Shown here in pieces: positions 48,577 through 60,612 of a DNA stretch of 64,000 nucleotides. The DNA is from Hyaloscypha bicolor E (lineage: Eukaryota; Ascomycota; Leotiomycetes; Helotiales; Hyaloscyphaceae), in the NCBI RefSeq assembly GCF_002865645.1, contig NW_020194684.1, positions 4,131,952-4,195,951 on the forward strand, written 5' to 3'. How positions within the stretch are numbered: the stretch's first letter is position 1; each line of letters begins with the position of its first letter. Both the position numbers and the translations under genes were made by a program. The notes under the pieces are model-generated. The model was given only the letters and a program-made list of their open reading frames with translations, had not been told where the DNA came from and did not search any database.

Positions 48577-51339
48577 GGTGTCGAAGGTTGGATGTCTTCG
48601 ACGAGTCCAAATCCTTTAGCTGCCTCGCAGTGCTGCGAAGGCAGCCAGACAAGTACAACAAACTTTAGTTCAAGTCGTGGTCATGCGCAAGCTTCTCAGC
48701 GAATTTCGAATGGCTCCGGTGCTCGAGTTCCTGGTCTGCAGATGTTGGTAATTCACGATGCGCTCGCGAATGGGGAGTGTTGTCAACGCAGCGCAGCGGC
48801 GTAGCTGCGGGGTGCAAGCCTCGTGTGCGGAATTGAAGCCTTCTGGGGCAATTCGCGGTGCCTTTGTCGGAAACACGAGAGAAGCCGATTCGATTGATGT
48901 TGAAAATTGACGGGGGAAGGTGAAAATAAGGTCTCGGGACTCGAAGACTTGGGGTAGGCAGGGAGGAGGCGGGTGAGGTCTGCAGGCTTGAGTCCGCCGG
49001 CTGGCTGTGCGTGCGTAGGGTGCTTTCGGGGGGGTGGAGAGACTTGCCCGGTTTGGGACGCCGTCAATCTACGGAGTACAGTACGCTGTACGCTGTACGC
49101 CTGCGGCACCGGGGCCAATTAGACGGATCTGGCGTGTGCGAAGGCGAGAATAATAGCTGGAGGACAAGGTCGAGCCGAGTCGCGAGGTTCATAGGATGGA
49201 TGATGGATTCGCAGGATCCCTCGAGTTTATCCGCGCGTGCAAGGTTCTCGAGCCACGCCAAACACTGACGAACGTGTGTATAATAAGAACAGTACAGGCT
49301 ATCCTGGCGAACCTGGGGCTGAGAAAGTTCTTCCCCCTCGGTCGATCCGTCTGCGGAAACGTCCCACAACCCCCGTTCTTCTTCTCCAGTCGTTCCTTTC
49401 CACATCCTCATTGCTGGACGCTGTCAAGCAAGGTACGGCGGCCATCACAGCGAGACAGCTGCAAAGGCCTGTCTAGTGACCTTCCAAAAACGCGCTCTAA
49501 CTATTCTCCAACACGCTGCCCCCACCGGCGCATGTCTCTGCTGCACGGAAGACGCTTCCAATCACATCCCACCTACAAAGGGCCTGAACTTTGAAGCCCA
49601 ACCACGCCTCTCGAGTGGACTGATTCTCCCTGTCCAACCCGCGGCCATTGGGCAGGCTGATCGATGGGGGCAAGCCATGCACCCTCCAGTGTGGTTCCCA
49701 GCACTCGCTTACCAAGGCTCAAGATTGTGGGGAAGGGGGAAGGGGAAGGGGAACTGGTTGGATTCTTGGGTCTGCCAACACCATTTAGAGGACGGTCAAG
49801 CAATATAGCCGCCGTGGAATTTCCCATTCTGCTCAAGGGTGCATGCGGAGACCATTGGAGCGGTTTTGCCCTGCTGGTGACCGTTTGAATGGGAGCTTTC
49901 TTACCCACTATGACGAAAAGAATGCATGCACGGAGGCCAAGCAGAAGAGCATCCTATCAGACCTACAGCAGTTTCACGAAAGGCTGCATTTTCGGTCCGG
50001 ATTGAATATGTGGGCGATTGCAGAGTTCCAACGGGCAAAGATAAATGACCGGAGAGGAAGGCCCTCCGATGAGTAAGTCTTACATGCGGAGATACAGTAC
50101 TCTCTCTATTCTCCTCCGTCTCCTCCCCGACTGCCCTCGGCTCCTATCGGTTCTGGACCCTGACCTGAAGAGCACTCACTTACTGCACAAGCTTACGATC
50201 CAGTCCGCCGTTGACGGGCTTCCAGAAAATCTTTGTGCATGAAGAAGTTCATGAGATGACGACGATGGACCCCTCCCTAGTCTCCAGGGGGCAGTGATCA
50301 GCAAATTAGATCTGCGTCCCTGGGCCTTCCCAACCACCAACGTCCCGCAATCAATTAATTGTTGGAATTTCATCCTCTTGGCTTTCCTCGAACATACTTT
50401 TATGTACCGCTCTGCTTCAGCAAATGCAACTCGAAGACCAACATGCGGCACCTTGGATAAAGTGCCTCCCTCTTGCAGCCCGCACCGACGCCCTCTTCAG
50501 ACACACGCCGCTTACCCCACTCCCGCTCCGATGCTCGCCTTTCGGGACAGAGGACCCTCCATCCCGATTCCCATCGTGGTGCCTCCGCCACCTCCGCCAC
50601 CCCTCATTGCCCCCTGCCTGAACCCCGTTTATCAAAATGCCACAAAAGCCAAGCCTACTCAGTTCGAGCACGTGCTGAATTCCCTACCCGAGGATGAGTT
50701 TCAGTTAGATGAAGGGTAGATGCAGTAACAGGAGCACAGACGAGTCAGCGTCCGCTGAAACCACGTGGAGCGGAGATCGACATGCCACTCCCAACATCCT
50801 GGCTGGTGGATCACTAGAGAATGTGGGGTAGGGCCACCTTTTGACGTTGGGCCAAACTTCAACTCAACGCTGAATCGAGATTTGAGATATCAAGAAGTAT
50901 AGAACCTAAAATAAGCAAGTGTCGAATTCTAACAGAGGGTTCTGTAATTCTTGGGCAAACACCTTGCTTTAACATAAACTTTCAGAGAGATGGGCAAAAG
51001 CCGCCTGTCGTGACGGCTGGCTGCTTTCACTTCAAGGTCCACACTTTTTCGCACTCACTTGCCCAGTTGCTGGCTTTCTTCGGAATTTGCGATTTGGCTG
51101 TCCATCTGCGAATTCAAGCGTCCCGTCTCATTTTCTTATGCTTTATGATCCAAATTTCAATCCCTTTCACATTGCTCTAAATCTGCTCAACAGATCAAGC
51201 AGCCTCTCTCTCAAATTGGTCACCAGGTCCCTCTAACCCAATGTTCAGAAGTCTTCTTGTGTGCTTTGCCTTTTGGCTCTTCCTAAATTCCTGTGAGAAT
51301 CTCCTCAGTCTCAAAATGCTCTCAAGTTCACAAGATGGG

Positions 51340-51560
51340 GTTGCACGTCGACCTTTGTTGACTGCACTTCTGTACCGACCAATGGCAGCTTAGTCCCTGC
51401 TCTAATTTAGTCTCAAGGATTTCGTTGCACATCGACATCTCTTTAGCGTCCAATGGCAGCTGTTTTGATGGATTTGCTGCACATCTGCTTTCTCTAGACC
51501 CCTGCACCGGCCAATGACAGCTCGCTCCCAGACTAAAGCACGTCGTTGCACATAGAACTG
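51340..51560. repeat. Diverged tandem repeat, about 60-70 bp unit
   Basis: CCAATGGCAGCT at 51379-51390, TCCAATGGCAGCT ending at 51461 and CCAATGACAGCT at 51511-51522 each follow a GCACnTC-type segment (51341, 51426, 51479). A fourth TTGCACAT lies at 51546. About three and a half degenerate copies. Confidence 0.55.
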
Positions 51561-51579
51561 GAAAAACAGATTCTTCTTT

Positions 51580-51603
51580 GGGGGGGGGGGGGGGGGGGAG
51601 GGG
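51580..51603. repeat. G19 homopolymer followed by A and G5
   Basis: Nineteen consecutive G residues (51580-51598), one A, then five G. It can form G-quadruplexes and its length should be checked for sequencing error. Confidence 0.85.
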
Positions 51604-52793
51604 GTGAATTTGCAAAGCCATTTTTGAGCCAAATAATCCCCAAGAAGCTCGAGGACACTGAATTTGATATATTCTCACTGACTACAGAGATAGAGAATTT
51701 GATGTAGCTCTAGCGAAGAGTGAGGAGAAAGGGAAAGAGCGAATTTAGTCAAGCGAGAGCACGAGGACCCCGTTCAGGGAGGGAGCTGCTATAAATACGG
51801 TGTCGTCTACAAGCCCCGATGGCAAACACACCACATTGCAAAGGAACCAGATCTGCTGCACTTAGGGGTGTTAACCAGACGAACTGAACATTGGACGCAT
51901 TGCGGGTGCGAACGACTCGGAGTTTACAATACGCCACGGAGCATGCAACTGCCCGCTAGCCATTGGGTATAAAGGTTACTGAAGAACATCGACAGACTCG
52001 CCTTGTTTGACAATAGTAGTCTCACTGACACCAAAATCCCCGGACGATATTTTACCACAGATAAGACGTGTTTGTTGTCAAAGTCTTGATTGCTATCAAC
52101 CCCATTCTCTCGTCTCAAATACCCAGATTTTGCTTTCTCCGTCGAGGGTAATGGGGTTGCTAATCTTCCACAAGAGCGCGAAGTGGGAGCACATTTGACC
52201 GACGCTGTTAATTCCTTAGCACCTGGGAACATTGTTGTGTGAATTTTTCCAAACTCCGCCTTAACATAAAAACCACGGTGCCTGAAGTGCGAGGGTCCTG
52301 AGAGCGTTGTTTGTCCCAGAGCCGGCAGCTTCGATAAAGGCCGTAATAGCGTCAACCGGCGTATTTTCCTTCAATGGGTGTATTCGTTGGAACTTGGTCA
52401 GAACTTGATTTTGTGCCATTGCTGGGATTGCATGGCGGTTCTTGTTAAGGATTTGTAAAGCTGATATTGGTATATTTATTACAGAATTTCAACCTTGTGA
52501 AACGGGGCAGATTTTGAAGCAGAGTGACGGGTTCAATGATGACTTCGAAGATCCGATCTTCTACAATACATAGAAAGTGGATTATCTAGACTTGAAGAGA
52601 CAATTTTTGTGAGTGGTTTTAGTAGAGTCCCTATAATGAAAGCGAGTAAAGCGTATCATATCTATTCCAGCTATTCGAACGCCCGCCATCTCTATCCGAA
52701 ATCTATCTATCATACACTTCAACAAGTTCCCTACAAAAACGCCCCGCCATGCCAGTGAAACCAAATCAAATTCATCGCCCATGCAACCTCTCT

Positions 52794-54752
52794 TCAACCA
52801 TCCCGATATAGACTCCTCAACCTCCTGGTCGCAAAGGCTGCACCAATCGTACACATACTACCAATACACAAACAGACAGCAATAGCATTCGGGCCATCCG
52901 TCCCATGATGCTCACTCGGATCCGCATCATGGGCTAACTCTGGGCTCTTGCCCGGCTCCAGCAATGCAAAAACAACCATGCTGATAAAGGTCCCTATGAA
53001 CTGTGGGATCGTGGTGTAGATATTTAGGATCCCGAAGTAGAGGCCGGAAAGTTCGCCCGTGGAGCTGTTATCCTCTTTTTCGGCTATAGCGCCCTGCTCG
53101 AGACGAGTAGGCGTTGTAGGTGTGATTGGGGAGGCGAGTTCGAGGGGCGAGGTGATGGAGAGGCGTCGGTAGGAGGAGGCGGGTGTACTGAGGCGGTTGA
53201 CTTCCATCCCCATGAATGTGCTGGGCGCCCAAGAGGAAAGGGTAGAAGGAATGCCACAGAGTGCTATTAGGAAAGTTGCGGAGCGGAAGGAGTGTGCGAA
53301 GGGTGTGAGGATCATGGAGCTGCTGAAGAGGCAGTGGCCCCAGATCCAGGCAGTAAGAAGGTCGGGTCGGTATTTGTTGAATTTGGTGAGGACGGCTGCG
53401 ATTGCCGCCGGCGGTCGTTTGGTGAAGTTTTCTCCATCTGGTGACCTAATAAGGATGGGAAGTATGGTTGCCCCAAAAAAGACGACGGAGGAGAAAACGA
53501 CCAAGGCCAAGCTACCTATCCGTCCGATTTCTCCCAAGGCGTCTTTCGACTGCTTGACATCATGAGGAGCATCGTATCTGAAGTACATCTCTCCAACAAA
53601 AGTCGTGCTATAAAAATAAAACGGAAACCAGCCAATCCAGCTCCATAGTTGGATGTTGCAAATTGCCTGAATCCGAGGAGGAAGTGAGGTAGCTGTTTTG
53701 AAAATGTGCTGTATGATCTCGATAATCCCTTTATTCGGTGCATCTGCATCTCTCCCGGAGATCAGAACTCTCTCCGTCACAGCCCAGGACGTGACTCCAC
53801 ATGAAATTATCAGAGCAACAGCAGACACCAAAGTCAACTGTTTAAACTGCGTGTCGCCAAACGAAGGTCCGAAAATTTTCACGAGATCCATCGTACCAAT
53901 AACGTATCCCGTCAAATGACCAATGGCAACCATTCTGCTTGCTTCAAACTGTCAGCTTCGTCTTCTCAATATGGGAACAAACTCACCCCAGGCACTCCCA
54001 GTCTGCTGTTTTGGAATAGGAAGTGTATCAACAATCAAACTCCTGCAGCAAGCCTGCACAGCATTGATAGCAAAATCGACCGCATAAATTGCAACCACAG
54101 CGAGCGCAACCGTGCAACTCCTCCTAAATTCGCCCTCTTCCACGAAGTGCCCCACAATCTCCTTTGCCCACCCAAGCGTTATTAAACAACCTGCTACCAG
54201 AACTGACCCAATGAGCATCACAGGTCTTCGTCTGCCATATTTTGATTTCGAACGATCAGCGAGGACCCCAATTATAGGTTGAACTATTAGACCGGAGAGG
54301 GGACCCGCGATCCAAACAAGTGAGGTGCGGGATTTTGTGAGGCCGAGGGCAAGCAGGTAGGGCGTGCAATCTGAAGCACACAATTAGCACATTTCCTCTC
54401 AAGGAAGCCAATCATTGATTAGAATACTTACAAGTCATCTCAATTCCCCAAGTAAATCTTTGCACGAAAAGTCAGCCTCGGCGCAACCCCAATTGAACAA
54501 GTATACTCACTGGATCCCAACTAACGAGAACGTCAACAGTGCCATCCGCATGCTCTCCGTCGAGCCCTTCACCGAGGGCTGCCCTGCCCAAGACGCCATC
54601 TCCGAAATCCTTTCTGCGCGGCTGCCCTTCTCACTTGGGGACTGGCGATACTTTATCTGTCCTCCTAACCCCTGTGCCTCATGACTGCGCGGTAGTCCCC
54701 ATTCTCGGGTATTGTAGTTACAATCTGCCGCGTCATCGTCAGTGATCGCCAT
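52794..54752 (-). CDS. SUT-type glycoside/sugar transporter (GPH/MFS)
   Basis: Exons 54511-54752, 54432-54457 (26 bp), 53987-54370 and 52794-53941 give 599 aa. The joins restore LLTFSLVGIQFTWGIEMTYC, TPYLLALGLTKS and SAWASRMVAIGHLTGY. Family hallmarks are VWIAGPLSGLIVQPIIGVLA, DRSKSKYGRRRPVM, DFAINAVQACCRSLIVD and WFPFYFYSTTFVGEMYF. Twelve membrane segments are expected, with a long hydrophilic loop (about residues 475-530) before the last two. Fungal members take up sucrose, maltose or related glucosides with protons at the plasma membrane; the substrate here is not known. The start is uncertain: 54752 is the first in-frame ATG, but an upstream exon starting at 54816 (MKTFNR) is possible. 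Confidence 0.85.
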
Positions 54753-55056
54753 CAGAAACACCACGTTGAGAGGGAGAATGGATGAAATAGACTCACAGGC
54801 GGTTGAATGTCTTCATTGGAAATGTTAGGATTCGGAGGTTTGGAATGAGAGAGGCTTGCGGTAAGGGGCGTCGTGATTGGCTTGGCGTGCCTAAGCGCGA
54901 GGCTGAATACTGAGAGCCAGGGGTAAATCTTCTAATTATGGAAGGCCGTCACGAGATATTGGTCTCACGGCCATTGACAGAAGATTGCAACCAGAATCAA
55001 TTTTCGCTTGGGTATCGAGTACAGTTATCATGCACAGCAATAGAATCAACGTTATG
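54753..55056. other. Intergenic between sugar transporter and dynamitin
   Basis: Transporter promoter and dynamitin 3' UTR; no further feature recognised. Confidence 0.5.
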
Positions 55057-56469
55057 TCACAATTTCTCCATCTTCTGTTCGAGGTCCTTAACCCATCCCT
55101 CCACAACTTTCATATTCCCACTCATGACTGTCTCACCGTTCTTCATCGCTTCTTCGACTTTCTCGAGTCCTTCCCTCCATTTCTTGATGTCCGAGGCCAT
55201 CTCTGCTTGCTTCTTTTCCGTCCTGTCTAAACTCTCACTGGCGGTTGCCGCATCCGCGTGAATCGCCCTTAGGGAACGAAGTCTGTCCAGTAAAGAAGGA
55301 AGAAGTGGCGCCAGACTTTCAATCGTAGAGAGAGTTCCGTATAAAGCGTTGATCTTTGCCACTTGCTCGGAATCTTCTCCCTCTTCTGAAGTGAAGTCAC
55401 CGCCTGCTGCTCTCAAAACATCTTGAGCTGCCTTGGCTGCCTTCCGGGACTCTTCTAGTCTCTCTGCTTCTTGAGTGAGCGTCCGAACCCTTCGACTCAT
55501 GCTGTCCAGAGATGAGGGTGTAGATTCGGAAATGACTGAGATTTGTCGCTGGAGAGTATCAAGAGTTGGCAAGATTGCCTTTGGTGTTGAACTTCCGTTC
55601 AAGGATGGTAGCTCCGCTGGACTTATCCCGAGAGCCTTCTCCAACAATGCCAATCGTCCATCGAAATCGGCTGCCTTTGCAAGAGCATGGCTTTGCTGGT
55701 AGGTCGGTGCGTATGTCACCGTATATGTAGCTGAATCTCCTGTCCCCTGTGAAGTTTGTGGTGGTCCGTTGGCTTTTATGCCGGTCCCAAGATCCTTTGC
55801 AAATTTCGCGCTGGCACTCGAAGTTGTCGCTCCTGAAGTAACAGATATCCCATCCAGCATCTTACTTAACGCGGTGACGTCTTGTCCGAGATCCTTGGCC
55901 GCATCCTCCCCGACAACGCCCTTCTTTTCGGCCTGCCTTCTCCCATATTCTTCCTTGACCTCTTCAATCTCCCGCTTTAATCTTGCAAGTTTCCGTTCCA
56001 AGCTTTCACCATCTTCCTCGTCACTGAAATCACCAAACTCCTCTGTACCATCTTCCCGCTTTCGCTGTCTTCGACTGGATGCTTTGTATGATTTCCGCTT
56101 GGCAGTAACACGGTCCGAGAAGTCTACATCCCGTGCGTCGATTTGTGCAGGTGAGAAATGGGAACGCGCTTCATCTGGTTGCAGACGGGAACGAGATATG
56201 CCTGGCGAGTCATCTTCATCGTCGTCGAAGTCTTTGTATGAGGAGGAAGTGGATTGAGAGTGTGCTCTGCCGGTCTAAAGTTTGTCAACTACAGCTCAAA
56301 GTTGGGGGCTCAAGGACGCACGGGAGCTGTAGAGTTGTCATCCGTCAATTCAGGAGTTTCGTAGATGTCCGGAGCAGAATCCTTTTCTCGAGTTAGCAGA
56401 GAATCTTCTACACTCAGCAAGGATACAGACCAGATCTGGCAATGCGGCATACTTCCTATTGAGCGCCAT
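55057..56469 (-). CDS. Dynactin subunit 2 (p50 dynamitin)
   Basis: Exons 56431-56469, 56322-56381 and 55057-56274 give 438 aa; both introns (49 and 47 bp) are phase 0. The protein starts MALNRKYAALPDLDSAPDIY, then ETPELTDDNSTAPT, the conserved dynamitin opening that embeds the subunit in dynactin. An acidic/Arg-Lys-rich stretch (SYKDFDDDEDD ... RRQRKRED) follows. Coiled coils are at about residues 130-165, 270-300 and 385-438, with LLEKALGI and LLPSLLDRLRSL as family markers. Dynactin couples cytoplasmic dynein to cargo and nuclei along microtubules. It is divergent from RTC4 with 337 bp between the start codons. Confidence 0.9.
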
Positions 56470-56806
56470 CTTCGAATATACAGGTTGAAGAAATATCGAC
56501 GATGGTTTGAGTACCGTTCAGGGGAGACGCGGACAGGGACCGTTGGCGTTGGAGCTTGGACCTTTTTGAAGGTCCAAAATTATTGAAGGAACACGCAAAT
56601 TACAAATCGAACATTGCCAATCATTGAATGTGAAAAGCCTCAAATCACGAATCACCTACTCGTACCTTCTCTACCTCCCGAGAGTTCTCGGCATCAAGAG
56701 CTTCAATTGTGCAGAGGGAATTTATGTCTCCCTGTCAATGCCCCACAAAATCGCTTAGAGCTTCTTAGTTTCAACGCGCCAGACGCGTCTGTGGCGCTCC
56801 TTCCAG
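56470..56806. promoter_or_regulatory. Shared divergent promoter of dynamitin and RTC4
   Basis: 337 bp lie between the two start codons, so both promoters and 5' UTRs must be here. No specific factor site was recognised. Confidence 0.6.
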
Positions 56807-58542
56807 ATGAATCTCGTCCTTCAGAACGGCCAGCCTGGAAGGCGCGCAGGGCTATCAAGAAATATCGGTTCAAGTCTCCTGCAAAATTTCAATGCTTCAG
56901 CAAGTCAAAATCAAGCTGCAATGCGACCCAGGGCCGTTACCAAGGGGCAAACCGCTGGGGTGAAGACCGACGTTGTTGCGAGGAAAGAGGTAGAGGAAGA
57001 GCCGGATCATCTCCGACAACCGGAAAGCGAAGACGAATCCGACGAGGAATACAGGAAAAAGAGTAAGGAAGACATTCAGTCGATTGAGTTTCAGAGTGCA
57101 GCTGAGAAACCGGAAGAGCAGCAGGAAAAGGACATTGTTAATGCCAGAGGCGGGAAGACGGGAGCTGCTATTGCTAATGGAAATGCAAACGCGAATACGA
57201 GACCAAGGCGAGGAAAGTTTTCCCCTGCATCAAGTCAGTCGAGCCAAAGCCCCAAGAGAAAGAGTCAGGAAGACGGGAAAGAGCTCGGTGCTGATATGTT
57301 CGACGCGTACGGGAGGAAGAAAGGCAAGAAGATAAAAACAAATACGTATGGAGCCAAAAAAGCTTTCAGACCTCCTCCAATCAAATCTGGTTCGTCAGCC
57401 CTAGATTTGTTATCGTAGACTGATACTGACATTCGTTAGATACTGGCGAAGATTCTCCCAGAAAAGAATTCAAGAAGGGTCCCACAATTGTTGAAAGTCC
57501 CGTGAAGCCAGATGCTGCAGGTGGGAGAGGCTTCAGACACCGCAAACTGTCTCTTGAGGATAGTCCTGCCACGACGCCCAGCTCAGGAGCGAAATTCAGG
57601 CCTTCTGTTTTTATACAAACTCCGGACAAGGAAGAAAGTATACCACAACCGGTCTTCAAACAGTCAAGCGTTCACGCTGATAACTCTCTCCAAGAGTCCA
57701 ACCAAGACAATTCACAACCCAGTCTTCCAGAGGAGTTGCAGGAGACGACTGTGGAGGAAGCATTCTTAGCCTCCCAACGGCCAGCATACAAGGCCTACAA
57801 CTTCGATGATGATGGCTTGGTGGGGAAAGCTCAATCAATCCTACATACAGAAAACTCCCAACGGCCACCGACATCAGCACCTGTGTCTGATGAAGACGAA
57901 GACGATGACTTTCAAACAATGACACAAATGGCTAAGTGCCCAATGTGTAGCGAGTCCGTTGACCCAGCAGAGCTCAGAGCATATGGTCGCATGAACACAC
58001 GAAAACAAGAGAAGTTCTGTCGATCGCATCGAAGGGCAACTGCTTTGAAGACTTGGGACGAGGAAGAATATCCAACAATCGATTGGGCGAAGCTAGATTC
58101 AAGAATCTCCAAACATCACCCATTCATCAAGGAATTGATCAATGGAGCTGATTCTTATTCTCGGAATCGTCTTGCTGAGACGGTCAACGCTGGAAAGAAT
58201 CGATCCCTTCTGAAGTCGGACTTCAATCCAACGCCGGGGTATTATGGTACTCGTGGCCTCCGTGCAATCTCAGAAAACACGATGCGGAAATTTACGCCGC
58301 TGTTGAAAAGGAGGATGGTGGTTGATCGATTAATGGCTGCAAGAGGGTTCACTCCTTATGTCGAATATGTTGTTGTTCCTGAGGTTGCTGTAAAGTTGAT
58401 TATGGACGACATGAAATGTGGGCCTGAAAGGGCAAGAGAGATCATGACTGAGAGCCTTGCAGTAGGGGAGCTATTGAGCGAAGAAGTCAGGGACATTGTT
58501 ACAAGAAGGGGCAGTGAAGAGATTGAGGACTCTGATGAATGA
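56807..58542 (+). CDS. RTC4: Restriction of telomere capping protein 4 (Rtc4)
   Basis: Exons 56807-57389 and 57440-58542 give 561 aa; the 50-bp intron (GTTCGT...CGTTAG, with CTGAC) joins KSD-TGEDSPRKEF in phase 1. The first 350 residues are disordered, Lys/Glu/Ser-rich with KKGKKIK-like basic patches. The RTC4 domain fills the C-terminal half: CPMCSESVDPAELR, QEKFCRSHRR, YPTIDWAKLDSRI, HHPFIKELINGADSYSRNR, PGYYGTRGLRA and YVEYVVVPEVAVKLIMDDM. The family is named from a yeast telomere-capping genetic screen; its molecular role is poorly known. The start is the first ATG of this frame. Confidence 0.88.
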
Positions 58543-59321
58543 GAATTGTTTGGCACTAAAGCATTTGGGTGGAGTTCATCGGAGTTGCATATTTGAGTCC
58601 GCTGCATGGAAATTATAGATATTGCTATAGAATTGATTTTGGACAAAGGCATATGAGCCGAGTAACTATGTATGTTGTTAGGATGCGGAGTCTAATCTCT
58701 GAGGACAAAGTCTGTCTCGAAATATTTCTCCCTCCTTGATTGGTAAAGGGGGGTTTAGCGCCTTTCTCAGCCTCGCTTACGATTGACGTCCAACACCGAG
58801 TAGATTCTGCAATCACAATATATAGAGTCTCCAAGCATCCACCTTTCCTTAAAACTTTATTCTACCAAGCACTATCAACCTCTCAATACCAGGCATTATC
58901 CTCCTGCCTTCATCTGCAAGTGGTAACGACTCTTTACCTTTAGGCAGCCTAGGCAACCGCCTTCCAAAATCTGCAAATCCCTGCCACCGATTTTTCTGAT
59001 TTGGCTTCCTTCGTGCCTCATAAGACTTTAAGAGCGATTTCTTTCCATTCTGATTTCATTGTCGCTTGGTATTGGCTATCTTTAGAGTGTGGACAGCATC
59101 ACGTGTGTTCTTGCCGAGAAGCTGCATGAGCATATCGAGTCATCCCCAGCCTCGTCTTTTCAGCAACATCAGAGATTCGAGGACTTAAACAAGAGAAATT
59201 CCCTTTCTATTTCTCCTCAAAGAACACAAGGGCCCAACGGAAAATTATTTTCGAATTGCAGGTGAAGAGATAATTGGTAAAGACAGCTACACAACAAGTC
59301 AACCCCACTACACCAAGCACT
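58543..59321. other. Intergenic between RTC4 and 2EXR gene
   Basis: RTC4 3' UTR and the upstream region of the next gene, with pyrimidine-rich segments. CACGTG is at 59101-59106. No gene recognised. Confidence 0.5.
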
Positions 59322-60476
59322 ATGGCAGGCACCATGGATCGGCTCGAGAGACGTAATCAACTCACCAGACTGCGTGTTGAATCTCTGGAACGCGGGAATC
59401 TAGTCCTTCCGCCACATGAAAGATGGCCCACCGTCAAGAGTGTTCGTCGATACCAAGAGCGAAAATCTGGCTCTCCTTCGGCTAGCCAACCATCAGTGCC
59501 TCCTGCAGCATCTCAGTCTAACGACCAGAACGGCGGCGCAGGCTCGTCAAGTCCCAAGGGCAAGGCCAAGGACACCAAGACCGCTGCATCTAAGCACACC
59601 CCTTTCCCTTTCCCGATATCTTCAACCAAGAACAGTAAACCATTCCCGCAATTCTCCCGTTTTCCACCCGAGATCCGCATCCAGATCTGGGAACTCGCGC
59701 TGCTACTCCCAAGGTTCATCGAAGCGCAGTTCTGCACACAATTCTACCAGCCCTCATTCGTCAACTACGTCGATCGGCCTGTCTTAGTCTCTGTATGCCA
59801 TGAAAGCAGAGCTATTGCACTTGCCTCAGCTCCAGATATCAAGTCTCTGAAAGCCTTGACTTTCAAACCCCATCCACTTTACCGAACTCGATTTCAGTTA
59901 GCACGCAACCACCCCAATCCGGACCTTGCTTCTCACAACAGCAGGGGTCCTGGCGCGGAGAGTCGTCGTCAGCAAGAGCCTAAGCCCAACAGAACCTTAC
60001 ACTTCAATCCAGAGCGTGACACCATTTTCTTCCGTTCTCTCGATTTTCCACAAAACGAGCTTAGTTCTTTCGTGCATCAAATCAACGGAATGAATACCAT
60101 TCAAAATCTTGCCATTCCTCTGGAGCTGTGGAAAGGCATTCCTTCGAAGTTGCAGTGGCACGGCATTCTTTCGTCTATGCCAGAGTTGAAGACAGTGATG
60201 TTCATGGTTGGTTCAAAGGAGAAGTCTTGGAGAGGCATCCAGCAGAGCATTGAGCTGAGAGATGTGGAGCAGTGGTTCGTGGATGGGAGGAGTAGGGAAG
60301 TCCACCGAGGGAACGGCGGGACGATTGATGTCAAGGATGTGGAGCCGTATTTGAAACGCCTTCTTCCTTATACGTCTTATACGTATGTGGTTACTCGTAC
60401 GGGGACACGGTCCAGGAGAGCTGTGAGGAGGGTGGTTCATATTAGGGTTGTGGCTTGGAAGAGAGAGCGGTCTTGA
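59322..60476 (+). CDS. 2EXR-domain protein
   Basis: Single-exon gene of 384 aa. Residues about 1-110 are hydrophilic (MAGTMDRLERRNQLTRLRVE; Ser/Pro/Gly-rich). The 2EXR domain spans about 112-265: FPQFSRFPPEIRIQIWELAL, RPVLVSVCHESRAIALASA, LHFNPERDTIFFRSLD. It is a fungal F-box-like module found in large paralogous families; a molecular function is not established. The C-terminal part (IQNLAIPLELWKG ... YVVTRTGTRSRRAVRRVVHI) is as in the family. The open frame extends upstream only through non-ATG codons, so 59322 is the start. A minisatellite begins 25 bp after the stop. Confidence 0.85.
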   Translation: MAGTMDRLERRNQLTRLRVESLERGNLVLPPHERWPTVKSVRRYQERKSGSPSASQPSVPPAASQSNDQNGGAGSSSPKGKAKDTKTAASKHTPFPFPISSTKNSKPFPQFSRFPPEIRIQIWELALLLPRFIEAQFCTQFYQPSFVNYVDRPVLVSVCHESRAIALASAPDIKSLKALTFKPHPLYRTRFQLARNHPNPDLASHNSRGPGAESRRQQEPKPNRTLHFNPERDTIFFRSLDFPQNELSSFVHQINGMNTIQNLAIPLELWKGIPSKLQWHGILSSMPELKTVMFMVGSKEKSWRGIQQSIELRDVEQWFVDGRSREVHRGNGGTIDVKDVEPYLKRLLPYTSYTYVVTRTGTRSRRAVRRVVHIRVVAWKRERS

Positions 60477-60500
60477 ATTTATAGTTGGTTGTTTGCCTTT

Positions 60501-60612
60501 ATGGCAGGGAGTTTACATTTATGGCAGGGAGTTTACATTTATGGCAGGGAGTCTACATTTATGGCAGGGAGTCTACATTTATGGCAGGGAGTCTACATTT
60601 ATGGCAGGGAGT
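60501..60612. repeat. 20-bp minisatellite, 5.6 copies
   Basis: Unit ATGGCAGGGAGTYTACATTT. Copies at 60501, 60521, 60541, 60561 and 60581 plus a partial copy at 60601. The first two have GTTTAC and the next three GTCTAC; otherwise they are identical. It lies in the presumed 3' UTR of the 2EXR gene. Confidence 0.95.

Larger units (their letters stand above)
48577..52793. other. 4.2-kb stretch without recognised gene
   Basis: The left part is the creB promoter. GC-rich frames at 49196-49594, 50294-50719 (proline-rich) and 51924-52355 show no family motif. The segment 51340-51603 holds diverged repeats and a G19 tract listed separately. An orphan gene cannot be excluded. Confidence 0.4.

Noticed and set aside
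50294..50719. Proline-rich plus-strand frame
   Set aside because: PPPPPP-rich chance frame with overlapping frames on both strands; no motif or splice support.
51328..51678. Minus-strand frame with poly-Pro
   Set aside because: Created by the G19 tract and degenerate repeats; no domain.
60501..60612. CRISPR array
   Set aside because: Copies are contiguous with no spacers, and the genome is eukaryotic.
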